64,000 nt of DNA from Ariolimax columbianus (taxonomy: Eukaryota > Mollusca > Gastropoda > Stylommatophora > Arionidae). The notes under the pieces were generated by a model. That model did not search any database. It worked only from the letters and a program-made list of their open reading frames with translations, and was not told where the DNA came from. The position numbers were made by a program, and so were the translations under genes. The first letter of the stretch is position 1, and the number at the start of each line of letters is the position of its first letter. The stretch spans positions 53,665,105 to 53,729,104 of the forward strand of contig JAVGWX010000002.1 of NCBI GenBank assembly GCA_036924085.1, given 5' to 3'. Positions 49,157-58,953 of the stretch are shown here, in pieces.

Positions 49157-50368
49157 AGTCTACATACTGTAGATCAGTGGCTTACCTGTCTGATCAATAT
49201 AGGTCAGGGGCTATCTAGTCCATACTTTAGGTCAATAGTTTACGTGTCTGGTTCACACTTTAAGTCAATGGTTTACGTGTAAGGTCTGTACTTTAGGCCA
49301 ATGGTTTACCTGTATGGTCCACACCTTGTCAGGTGTTTACCTGTCTGGTCCATACCTTGAGTCACTGGTTTACCTGTTTGGTCAAAACCTTAAGTCAGTG
49401 GTTTACCTATTTGGTCTACACCTTTAGTCAGTGGTTTACCTGTCTGGTCCACACCTTAAGGCACTGGTTTACCTGTTTGGTCCACGCCTCAAATGACTGG
49501 TTTACCTGTTTGGTTCACACTTTGAATCAGTGGTTTGCGTGTCTGGTCTACACTTTAAATCAGTGGTTTACGTGTCTGGTCTACACTTTAGGTCAGTGGT
49601 TTACGTGTCTGGTCCACACTTTAAATCAGTGGTTTACGTGTCTGGTCTACACTTTAGGTCAATGGTTTACGGGTAAGGTTCATACTTTAGGTCAATGGTT
49701 TACCTGTATAGTCCACACCTTAAGTCAGGTGTTTGCAAGTCTGGTCCACACCTTGAGTCACTGGTTTACCTGTTTGGTCAAAACCTTAAGTCAGTGGTTT
49801 ACCTATTTGGTCTACACCTTTAGTCAGTGGTTTACCTGTCTGGTCAACACCTTAAGGCACTGGTTTACCTGTTTGGTCCACACCTCAAGTCACTGGTATA
49901 CCTGTTTGGTCCACACCTTAAGTCTGTGGTTTACCTGTTTGGTCCACACCTCAAGTCAGGGGTTTACCTGTTTGGTCTACGCCTCAAATTACTGGTTTAC
50001 CTGTTTGGTCCACACTTTGAATCAGTGGTTTGCGTGTCTGGTTTACACTTTAAATCAGTGGTTTACGTGTCTGGTCTACACTTTAAATCAGTGGCTTGCG
50101 TGTTTGGTCTACACTTTAAATCAGTGGTTTGCGTGTCTGGTCTACACTTTAAATCAGTGGTTTGCGTGTCTGGTCTACACTTTAAATCAGTGGTTTACGT
50201 GTCTGGTCTACACTTTAAATCAGTGGTTTGCGTGTCTGGTCTACACTTTAAATCAGGGGTTTACGTGTCTGGTCTACCTTTTAGGTCAGTGGTTTACCTG
50301 TTTGTTTCATATTTTATGTCAGTGGTTTACCTATCTAGTCAACATAATGCAGATCAATGGTTGACCTG
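49157..50368. repeat. 33-bp minisatellite, about 37 copies
   Basis: Unit CACTTTAAATCAGTGGTTTA then CGTGTCTGGTCTA, 33 bp. Two sub-types mix: a GTTTACCTGTTTGGTCCACACC type and a GTTTACGTGTCTGGTCTACACTT type, the latter purer from about 50,030 on. A 343-codon frame (49,333-50,364; 11-residue repeat such as TLNQWFTCLVY) and an overlapping 236-codon frame are open because 33 is divisible by three. They have no non-repeat domain and are not treated as genes. Confidence 0.95.
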
Positions 50369-50456
50369 TCTTCTGCATTTGTTGTCCCACACGCGCTGTT
50401 CATTTTGGATTCCGTTTCTATTTCTTTCTCGTTTGCTAGACACAGATAGACAGACA

Positions 50457-50464
50457 AATATATA

Positions 50465-50528
<64 letters not shown>
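50457..50528. repeat. (TA)n microsatellite
   Basis: About 70 bases of alternating TA with one TTTA interruption near the left end. Length is likely variable between individuals and error-prone in assembly. Confidence 0.95.
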
Positions 50529-50672
<144 letters not shown>

Positions 50673-51163
50673 CCATTGAAAGAAGATAGACAATGTTACA
50701 GTTGAACTATTGACACATATAAGAGTTAAACTTCACTTGTTAACCCCAGCACGGTAAATTCTGCGGTATTAGTAGAAGCTTTCGTACTTGAATGTATGTA
50801 CACTTTGGAGTTATCGGAGATATGTTGGGACCACAGGTCAAAGGTTAAGGTAGTCACTATCGCCTTTGAGTTTTCATTGTGCAATCAGTAGCTTGTCTTA
50901 TTTATCGCTGGAGAATAGTACGCGTCGGCAATGGGATATAACTCATTATAATATATACATATATATACATCAAATATAAATCATTTTGCTACATGAGACT
51001 TCGCAACGCTCTGCCAAGATCGTCGGGTTGCAATGTAGGTAAATGGCTTTGTTGGTTAACGGTACATAGTTTGTCAGTGACCAGAGATGCATTGTGTAGA
51101 CGGCACAGTTTATTAATGATAAAAGATGTGATTATTTGAGAGCGAACGAAGGAGAAGAGAATG
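50673..51163. other. Spacer, nothing recognised
   Basis: No repeat period or motif-bearing ORF detected. Confidence 0.5.
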
Positions 51164-51249
51164 ATGATCATGGTGAAGAAGAAGAAGAAGACGAAGAAAG
51201 AAGAAGATGAAGAAGAAGAAAGAAGAGAAGAAATAAGAAGAGGAAAAAT
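51164..51249. repeat. GAA-rich purine tract 1
   Basis: Imperfect GAA/AGAAG run. It is preceded by GTGATTATTTGAGAGCGAAC, which recurs in near-identical form before the second tract. Confidence 0.85.
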
Positions 51250-51344
51250 AAGTAAAAATAAATTAGGTCAGACAGTGTTGAACGGAACCGAAGACAGCCA
51301 CCTTTATGAAGGTAATATATGTGATTATTTGTAAGCGAACGAAG

Positions 51345-51392
51345 AAGATGAGAAAGAAGAAGAAAAAGAAGAAGAAGAAGAAGTAGAAGAAA
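51345..51392. repeat. GAA-rich purine tract 2
   Basis: Imperfect GAA repeats, preceded by GTGATTATTTGTAAGCGAAC (from about 51,320). Together with tract 1 this looks like two copies of a short element with a GAA tail, similar in style to the SINE tail (GAACGAACGAAGAAG). Confidence 0.8.
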
Positions 51393-52045
51393 CGCCAGTC
51401 AATAATTCTCTACATACCTAAAAAAAAACAACTTGGACAGGTCACAAAGAAATATGTTTCAGTTCTAAAGGCCAAATCTCTCTCTTTTATATGCAATCTG
51501 GTTCACATGTAGACCCACGTCGTACAGACAACTCGGTGGCATCAATTGGAACAGATGCGAAAAAAATGGTGTACAGTAATTTATAGAATTACGACCTCTT
51601 ACCAGTCTGTAGCTTTGTGAATACCTACTTGAGTCAATGCGTTCTTTGTTCCGCATTTTACTTTATACACCTTCAATATTAATTCAGACAAAATGTATAA
51701 GCTATTAATTCAAATGTTTAACCCCAGAACAGTAGTTACAAGCGTGTCAAGAGATGAATAAAGACACAGAATGCTTTGTCTACCTAACACAAAATCTCAA
51801 CCACTCAAGGTCACTTATGTAAACACGCCAATGTCTTCTGTTTCGGCATGGCCGCCAGGCGTGACGTCACTTGCACGAGAAATGGTTCTCCAGATGCCAC
51901 TCAAGCATTGCGCAATTTGCTTCAATATGCGTTCTGTCTTGTTGATTCAACTTAACAACTGTGTCTTTTTCATGAATGTGTTACGTGATTACGTGATTAC
52001 GTCCTCCGGTTGTGTTGTTTCGTTCTGTAATCTGTTGCTTGATTG
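51393..52045. other. Spacer, nothing recognised
   Basis: Short frames up to 99 codons (51,771-52,070) lack recognisable motifs. No repeat beyond a doubled ACGTGATT near 51,985. Confidence 0.5.
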
Positions 52046-52350
52046 TATGGGGCCCAAGATGCAGCAGTGAATGAGCTGACAGCAGCCACCGACTCATAGC
52101 TGATTGCATCAATGTCAGTGAACCATAGCTGACCAAGACGCTATTCCGCATCCACTTGGCGGCCCTGAAAATAAGCTGCACTAGTCACTAGTGTAGTCTG
52201 GTCAAGGAATTTGGATCATAGTGGAAAGGCAAACTCGATACTAAAAAAAGCCAGCAGAAATCGGCTATATCGAACTATTGATATAGCAGTCACGTAGTAA
52301 ATACGACAGCGTCAAAACATCCTTTTCAATACTAGTTGCGAGACGGAGAG
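52046..52350 (+). mobile_element. SINE copy 4, old and strongly diverged
   Basis: Aligns to the family over most of its length: GGGCCCAAGATGCAGCAGTG, CGACTCATAGCTGATTGC, GTGAACCATAGCTGACCAAG, CTTGGCGGCCCTG, then a degraded tail (GAAATCGGCTATATCGAAC, ATACGACAGCGTCAAAACATCC). Many substitutions and indels, no GAA tail or duplication left. The 13-bp array begins directly after it. Confidence 0.75.
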
Positions 52351-52354
52351 GTTT

Positions 52355-52860
52355 CTTATGTTGTCTGGTTGTGTTGTCTGTTTGTGTTGTCTGTTTGTGT
52401 TGTCTGGTTGAAAGTGTAGTTTGTTTGTGTTGTCTGTGTGTGTTGTCTGGTTGTGTTGTCTGATTGTGTTGTCTGATTGTGTTATCTGATTGTTATCTGC
52501 TTGTGTTATCTGATTGTGTTATTTGATTGTGTTATCTGATTGTGTTGTCTGCGTGTGATGTCTGTTTGTGTTGTCTGATTGTGTTGTCTGTTTGGAAGTG
52601 TAGTTTGTTTGTGTTGTCTGTTTGTGTTGTCTGATTGTGTTGTCTGATTGTGTTGTCTGTTTGTGTAGTCTGTTTGTGTTGTCTGTTTGTGTTATCTGAT
52701 TGTGTTGTCTGTTTGTGTTATCTGATTGTGTTATCTCGTTGTGTTATTTGACTGTGTTATCTGATTGTGTTGTATGATTGTGTAGTCTGTTTGTGTTGCC
52801 TAGTTGTGTTATCTGATTAGCAGTGTAGTTTGTTTGTGTTGTCTGAGTATGTTGGCTCAT
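52355..52860. repeat. 13-bp minisatellite (TTGTCTGATTGTG type), about 38 copies
   Basis: Degenerate 13-bp units such as TTGTCTGTTTGTG, TTATCTGATTGTG and TTGTCTGATTGTG, with a few interruptions (AAAGTGTAG, GAAGTGTAG). It passes without a gap into the 26-bp array. Confidence 0.9.
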
Positions 52861-53925
52861 CATATTGTCTAATTGTGTTGGCTCATTATGTTGTCTGATT
52901 GTGTTGGCTCATTATGTTGTCTGATTGTGTTGGCTCATTATGTTGTCTGATTGTGTTGGCTCATTATGTTGTCTGATTGTGTTGGCTCATTATGTTGTCT
53001 GATTGTGTTGGCTCATTATGTTGTCTGATTGTGTTGGCTCATTATGTTGTCTGATTGTGTTGGCTCATTATGTTGTCTGAGTATGTTGGCTCATCATATT
53101 GTCTAATTGTGTTGGCTCATTATGTTGTCTGATTGTGTTGGCTCATTATGTTGTCTAATTGTGTTGGCTCATTATGGTGTCTGATTGTGTTGGCTCATTA
53201 TGTTGTCTGATTGTGTTGGCTCATTATGTTGTCTGATTGTGTTGGCTCATTATGTTGTCTGATTGTGTTGGCTCATTATGTTGTCTGATTGTGTTGGCTC
53301 ATTATGTTGTCTAATTGTGTTGGCTCATTATGTTGTCTGATTGTGTTGGCTCATTATGTTGTCTGATTGTGTTGGTTCATTATGTTGTCTAATTGTGTTG
53401 GCTCATTATGTTGTCTGATTGTGTTGGCTCATTATGTTGTCTGATGGTGTTGGCTCATTATGTTGTCTGATTGTGTTGGCTCATTATGTTGTCTGATTGT
53501 GTTGGCTCATTATGTTGTCTGATTGTGTTGGCTCATTATGTTGTCTAATTGTGTTGGCTCATTATGTTGTCTGATTGTGTTGGCTCATTATGTTGTCTGA
53601 TTGTGTTGGCTCATTATGTTGTCTGATTGTGTTGGCTCATTATGTTGTCTGAGTATGTTGGCTCATCATATTGTCTAATTGTGTTGGCTCATTATGTTGT
53701 CTGATTGTGTTGGCTCATTATGTTGTCTGATTGTGTTGGCTCATTATGTTGTCTGATTGTGTTGGCTCATTATGTTGTCTGATTGTGTTGGCTCATTATG
53801 TTGTCTGATTGTGTTGGCTCATTATGTTGTCTGATTGTGTTGGCTAATTATGTTGTCTGATTGTGTTGGCTCATTATGTTGTCTGATTGTGTTGGCTCAT
53901 TATGTTGTCTGATTGTGTTGTCTGA
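52839..53925. repeat. 26-bp minisatellite, about 41 copies
   Basis: Unit TTGTCTGATTGTG joined to TTGGCTCATTATG (starts 52,891 and 52,917). Each half is a 13-bp unit related to the preceding array. The variant GAGTATGTTGGCTCATCATA marks 52,845, 53,079 and 53,651, spaced by 9 and 22 units, showing block duplication inside the array. Confidence 0.96.
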
Positions 53926-54056
53926 TTGGGAGAGTAGCCTGAATGTGCTGTTTTATTTCAGTGTCAGATTGTATTGTCCGATTACATTCTTTGATTGATT
54001 GTGTTTGATTGTGTTTTCTAACTATTTGCATTGTTTGATTTGGTTGTCTGACTGTG

Positions 54057-54614
54057 TGGATAATTGAGAGTTTACCTGCGTTGTATAATTGAGAGATTAC
54101 CTATGTGGTATAATTGAGAGTTTACCTGTGTAGTATAATTGAGAGTTTACCTGTGTTGTATAATTGAGAGTTTACCTGTGTGGTATAATTGAGAGTTTAC
54201 CTGTGTGGTATAATTGAGAGTTTACCTGTGTGGCATAATTGAGAGTTTACCTGTGTGGCATAATTGAGAGTTTACCTGTGTGGATAATTGAGAGTTTACC
54301 TGTGTAGTATAATTGAGAGTTTACCTGCGTTGTATAATTGAGAGATTACCTATGTGGTATAATTGAGAGTTTACCTGCGTTGTATAATTGAGAGATTACC
54401 TATGTGGTATAATTGAGAGTTTACCTGTGTAGTATAATTGAGAGTTTACCTGTGTTGTATAATTGAGAGTTTACCTGTGTGGTATAATTGAGAGTTTACC
54501 TGTGTGGCATAATTGAGAGTTTACCTGTGTAGTATAATTGAGAGTTTACCTATGTGGTATAATTGAGAGTTTACCTGTGTAGTATAATTGAGAGTTTACC
54601 TGTGTTGTATAATT
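54057..54614. repeat. 25-bp minisatellite, about 22 copies
   Basis: Unit ATAATTGAGAGTTTACCTGT plus GTGGT (starts at 54,061, 54,086 and 54,111). Variants are GCGTTGT, GTAGT, GTGGC and ATGTGGT. One copy (GTGGATAATTG, about 54,280) has lost two bases. Confidence 0.95.
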
Positions 54615-54810
54615 TCTAGTTAAAAAGTTTCAGATGCAGCTAACAATCAGAAACAGGTGGCCCGAACGTCAGCAGAAACACCTAAGAGAGACAGTAGAAG
54701 AAGCAAGTGGTATTCCTCACATACAAGGATCGCTCGCTTGTAACCGCGCACTGAGGAACCAACTATTTCAAATGGACAGGAACCCTTTGGTGGGCACCCT
54801 TCAACGTCTA
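54615..54810 (+). other. Unrecognised island between two arrays
   Basis: About 200 non-repetitive bases with an open frame from 54,634 (MQLTIRNRWPERQ, then EEASGIPHIQGSLACNRALR). The composition resembles the linker of a LINE ORF, but I cannot place it. Possibly a retrotransposon scrap. Confidence 0.3.
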
Positions 54811-55432
54811 TTCTTAGTTCTTAGTTCGACTCGTTCTTAGTTCTTAGTTCGACCCGTTGTTAGTTCTTAGTTCGACCCGTTCTTAGTTCTTAGTTCGACC
54901 CGTTCTTAGTTCTTAATTCTTAGTTCTTAGTTCGACCCGTTCTTAGTTCTTAGTTCGACCCGTTCTTAGTTCTTAATTCGACCCGTTCTTAATTCTTAAC
55001 TCGACCCGTTCTTAATTCTTAGTTCGACCCGTTCTTAGTTTTTAATTCTTAGTTCTTAGTTCGACCCGTTCTTAGTTCTTAGTTCGACCCGTTCTTAGTT
55101 TTTAATTCTTAGTTCTTAGTTCGACCCGTTCTTAATTCTTAGTTCGACCCGTTCTTAGTTTTTAATTCTTAGTTCTTAGTTCGACCCGTTCTTAATTCTT
55201 AGCTCGACCCGTTCTTAGTTCTTAGTTCGACCCGTTCTTAGTTCTTAGTTCCAACCCGTTCTTAATTCTTAGTTCGACCCGTTCTTAGTTCTTAGTTCGA
55301 CTCGTTCTTAGTTCTTAGTTCGACTCGTTCTTAGTTCGACCCGTTCGTAGTTCGACCCGGTCTTAGTTCTTAGTTCATAGTTCTTAGTTCATAATTCGAC
55401 CCGTCATTAGTTCTTAGATCGACCCGTTCTTC
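54811..55432. repeat. 23-bp minisatellite, about 27 copies
   Basis: Unit TTCTTAGTTCTTAGTTCGAC plus CCG (GACCCG at 54,851 and 54,874). Internally it is built from the heptamer TTCTTAG. Longer units with an extra TTTTTAATTCTTAG arise by heptamer gain around 55,035-55,200. The end merges into a LINE relic at about 55,430. Confidence 0.94.
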
Positions 55433-55745
55433 GTCAAGGGGTGGTCACCCTTGAGCGGGTTGCAACTCATGATCCAGTCGTTTCTACCGCGGGCGAGTGT
55501 CGTCCAGTGTGATAGTAGTCTGTCTGTTGTGGGGTCGTGAATGTTGTATTTTTCTAGTGAATCTCGCCAGCGAGTTGGGGGCCGTCCCTGAGGTTTCTTT
55601 TTGTCTCGCTGGTACCACATGGTCGTTATGGTACTCCATCTTTCATCTTGTCTTCTGAATGTATGACCTGCCCAGCGTTGTTTCGAATGGTTGACATACT
55701 GTAGGACGTCTATTCTACTTCTTTCAAAATGGCACATTTCAGTGA
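55433..55745 (-). pseudogene. LINE H C-terminal fragment
   Basis: The minus-strand frame 55,737-55,414 reads RIDVLQYVNHSKQRWAGHTF, then DERWSTITTMWYQRDKKKPQ, then GRPPTRWRDS and LARGRNDWIMSC. The pattern K-R-W-A-G-H, followed by R-W, K-x-P-x-GRPPTRW and AR-x-R-x-x-W, is the usual C-terminal linker of RTE-like LINEs. Its 3' end is replaced by the 23-bp array. The open frame is the unbroken remainder, not a gene. Confidence 0.8.
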
Positions 55746-55830
55746 ATACAATTCTTTTGTGGCACCCTGAGCAACAAGGAACCAGACATGCTTGTCAATC
55801 AGGGAGATGTTATACAGCGACGTGATATGG

Positions 55831-56030
55831 TCTTCTTCTTCGCTATTAAGTACCGAAAAAGGCTTTGCAAGTAGCAGGATATTGTCCAGAGAAATGAATG
55901 TGTTGTGTTGTAGTTTACAGCTCGACTGCGATATTTTCATATTTCAGTCGGACACATCCGACTTCAGCATGCACTTTTAGTGCCGGGTTTAACCTTCCTT
56001 CTTCGATCCCTTCTCCTTAGGCAGTTTGTT
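55831..56030 (-). mobile_element. SINE copy 5, 5'-truncated, minus strand
   Basis: The reverse complement contains GGGATCGAAGAAGGAAGG, GCATGCTGAAGTCGGATGTG, ATATCGCAGTCGAGCTGTAA, ACTACAACACAACACATTC and TCCTGCTACTTGCAAAGCC, and ends in a short GAAGAAGAAG tail at 55,831-55,841. The first ~150 bases of the family are absent, which is ordinary 5' truncation. Confidence 0.85.
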
Positions 56031-56235
56031 AAGTTGCATCCTGAAATCCACGATCAGCACGTGAAGGCGTAGAAAACAACTATAAAAGCGGCTTTAAATC
56101 AACATGGCAGAAAACATTTTAAAAATGTTATCAACAGCTGTCTAGTCCAGATCAAGAGACAATTTCCAGGAAAGGCACTGAACACAATCAGTTGAAATGG
56201 CATTTTGATTTTCTTAATGTGAATGGCGCGACCAC

Positions 56236-56992
56236 TATATGCACCTGTAGCACCAGGCCTACGACACCCCACACACCTGTGACAACAGACCTACGGTAGC
56301 CCACACATCTGTGGCACCAGGCCTACGGTAGCTCACACACCTGTGACACCAGACCTACGGTAGCCCACACATCTGTGGCACCAGGCCTACGGTAGCTCAC
56401 ACACCTATGACACCAGACCTACGGTAGCCCACACATCTGTGGCACCAGGCCTACGGTAGCTCACACACATGTGACACCAGACCTACGGTAGCCCACACAT
56501 CTGTGGCACCAGGCCTACGGTAGCTCACACACCTATGACACCATACCTACGGTAGCCGACACATCTGTGGCACCAGGCCTACGGTAGCTCACACACCTAT
56601 GACACCAGGCCTACGGTAGCTCACACACCCATGACACCAGACCTACGGTAGCTCACACACATATGACACCAGGCCTACGGTAGCCAACACACCTGTGACA
56701 CCAGGCCTATGGCAGCCTACACACTTGTAGCACCAGGCCGAAAGCAGCCCACACACTTAGGACTTTAGGCCTAAAGCAGCCTACACACTTGTGGAACCTG
56801 GCCTATGGCAGCCTACACACTTGTAGCACCAGGCCGAAAGCAGCCCACACACACTTAGGACTTTAGGCCTAAAGCAGCCTACACACTTGTGGAACATGTC
56901 CTATGGCAGCCTACACACTTGTGGCACCAGGCATACGGCAGCCCTAACTCTTATTACACCAGGTCTATGGTATCCAAACATCTGTTGCAAAT
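56236..56992. repeat. 32-bp minisatellite with 64-bp dimer structure, about 23 copies
   Basis: CTACGG at 56,291, 56,323, 56,355 and 56,419 sets the 32-bp period. Two alternating types, TCTGTGGCACCAGGCCTACG and CCTGTGACACCAGACCTACG, make a 64-bp dimer from about 56,260 to 56,580. Copies beyond 56,690 are more diverged (GGACTTTAGGCC, GGCAGCCTACACACTTG). Confidence 0.93.
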
Positions 56993-57978
56993 CTGCTCAA
57001 TTTTGACGAGTGAAAAAACGCACATGACCGCAAACTATCGCTACTTGACTAACTGTACGACGAGGCCCAAATGCCTTGAGCTGACTCTTGCCTTTGCTAG
57101 AGATATTGATGTGGATGTATGATTGTAAAGAAGAAAGAAGCATACGAGTGAACGGACTAAGAACTAATAAACTCGGTTTGAACAGTGGCCTCTCTGCTAC
57201 CAGAACATGGTTCTGACAACCCTTTCGCACGTTATGTCGTTTCTTCTGCTAGTGTTAGTTATTCAATAAAGAAAGTGTACTTTTCGGGAGAATTTCTATG
57301 GAAAGAAAATATCAATGGTAAAACGTCAATGAAGAATCAACACAGATATCTTTTTGCAGGATAAATATTCTCCAAGGACAACACAATAAAAAATGTAGAA
57401 ACTAAATATATATAAGGCGAGTCTGCGATTGTACTGTGGATTAAAATAAAAAGTATTAAAACTTGAATAGATGTGGTTCTGATAATGCAGGGGAATAGAA
57501 ACAAGAACGAAACGTGCATTACGAACAAAATGCTTTCATCGGGTACAATGAACAGTTCAGACATGAACAATTAACAAATCGTGGAAATAGTAATGGACAC
57601 ATAAAATAGATAGGGAAAATACATCTTAAACCGTCAACTACCTTTACGACAAGGACTTCAGATTAATATTTTCTTCTACCAACATGGTTGACGAGCTTAG
57701 TACTTTTCCCAATCTTTTTCATGTGTACCTCCATGATGTGTTAATTGTTCCTGTGGGTATTGTCCGTTGTTCCCGACGAAGACATTTTGGTTGTAACGCA
57801 GATTTCGTTCTTCTTTCTGTTCCAGCCCGGTTTCTTCCCTCCGGAAAATGTTTAACTCCTGGACAACACATATCTTTGAAATGTTAAAAAAAAAAAACCT
57901 ATAGGAATTACAGATACATTGATACATTTGGGAATGTTTTTTTTAGAGGAACATTTAAATATAAGCATGGCAATAGTT
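56993..57978. other. Spacer, nothing recognised
   Basis: Short frames only (up to 77 codons), without known motifs. A run of 11 A lies near 57,887. Confidence 0.5.
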
Positions 57979-58122
57979 CAAGCCAATATATCGGTTCTGT
58001 AGCATTGTAATATGGTTTACAAGCCAATATATCGGCTCTGCAGCATTGTATCAAAGTTTGCAAGCCAATATATCGGCCCTGTAGCATTGTATCAGAGTTT
58101 GCAAGCCAATATATAGGCTCTT
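57979..58122. repeat. 41-bp tandem repeat, 3.5 copies
   Basis: CAAGCCAATATATCGGCTCT then GTAGCATTGTATCAGAGTTT plus G. Starts at 57,979, 58,020, 58,061 and (partial) 58,102. Moderately diverged. Confidence 0.92.
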
Positions 58123-58953
58123 CGGAGTAAATCAACTAAATCTACCCTTTCAGGTTTTTAAAATTCTCGTTAACAAAAAAGTAGCGACAGAATGTCAGGT
58201 AGCCATGTTTGTTTTGAAAGAAAGCTCAGCAAACAAAACACCTAACGCGAGATGCAAGAAACGAGCAAGGAGGGAAATAACTCTTCTTCTCTAGGGATCG
58301 ACATTTGAAGATAAATGAAGGAGTCATGTACATTGCTCCCCTTTGCTGGGGAGTCAAAACTAACGGCAATGTCAGGTGAACATGACTACAAAATACCTCA
58401 ACTCTTCTCCTAGTTGTTCTCATGGAAACAGGATGCTATGTCACAACAGACTGGCCAATGGGGATAGGGATCGACGCTATAGTCTCCATAGTGGTTAGCT
58501 AACGGAGGAGCCTAGCATTGTTTCACGGCCAGGTGGACACATGTATACCTTCCTCAGTACGATTCAAGATATAAAAAAAAATATTTGTAACCCGCTACCA
58601 AAGAAACACTCAGCACTAGTAGCTTCCAACAGCTGCCACAGCATTCCTGTACCGACACGACTCAGTCGACCTAGTTGTAAACGGGTACTGTTAAGGGTGG
58701 AAAGAAATAGATGGCCTTGAAAGGTACTTGGCACTTCACCTCCTTAAAAGTTCACGTTTATTACAACCTAGTACCTAAACTTCCTGCCTGGCAACAGTGT
58801 CTGCTTTTAGAGGACGGGGCAGAAGACGCCACCGTTATTTGTTATGTATAATGACCTCAATAAACCTGTGTGATGCCGACTGATAACGGTAGATACATGT
58901 CAAAATGTCACTGATATTGTAATCTGTTCCGGCTACTTGAGGCCCCATCACTG
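58123..58953. other. Spacer, possible diverged repeat at 58,430-58,610
   Basis: No gene recognised. Part of it resembles 43,486-43,665 in scattered blocks. An AATAAA at about 58,858 is not backed by any upstream coding region. Confidence 0.45.

Noticed and set aside
51771..52070. 99-codon frame as a gene
   Set aside because: No motif, not bounded by recognisable signals, and its end overlaps the degraded SINE.
58850..58870. Polyadenylation signal AATAAA as a gene 3' end
   Set aside because: No coding exon or splice pattern upstream; the hexamer is common in AT-rich DNA.
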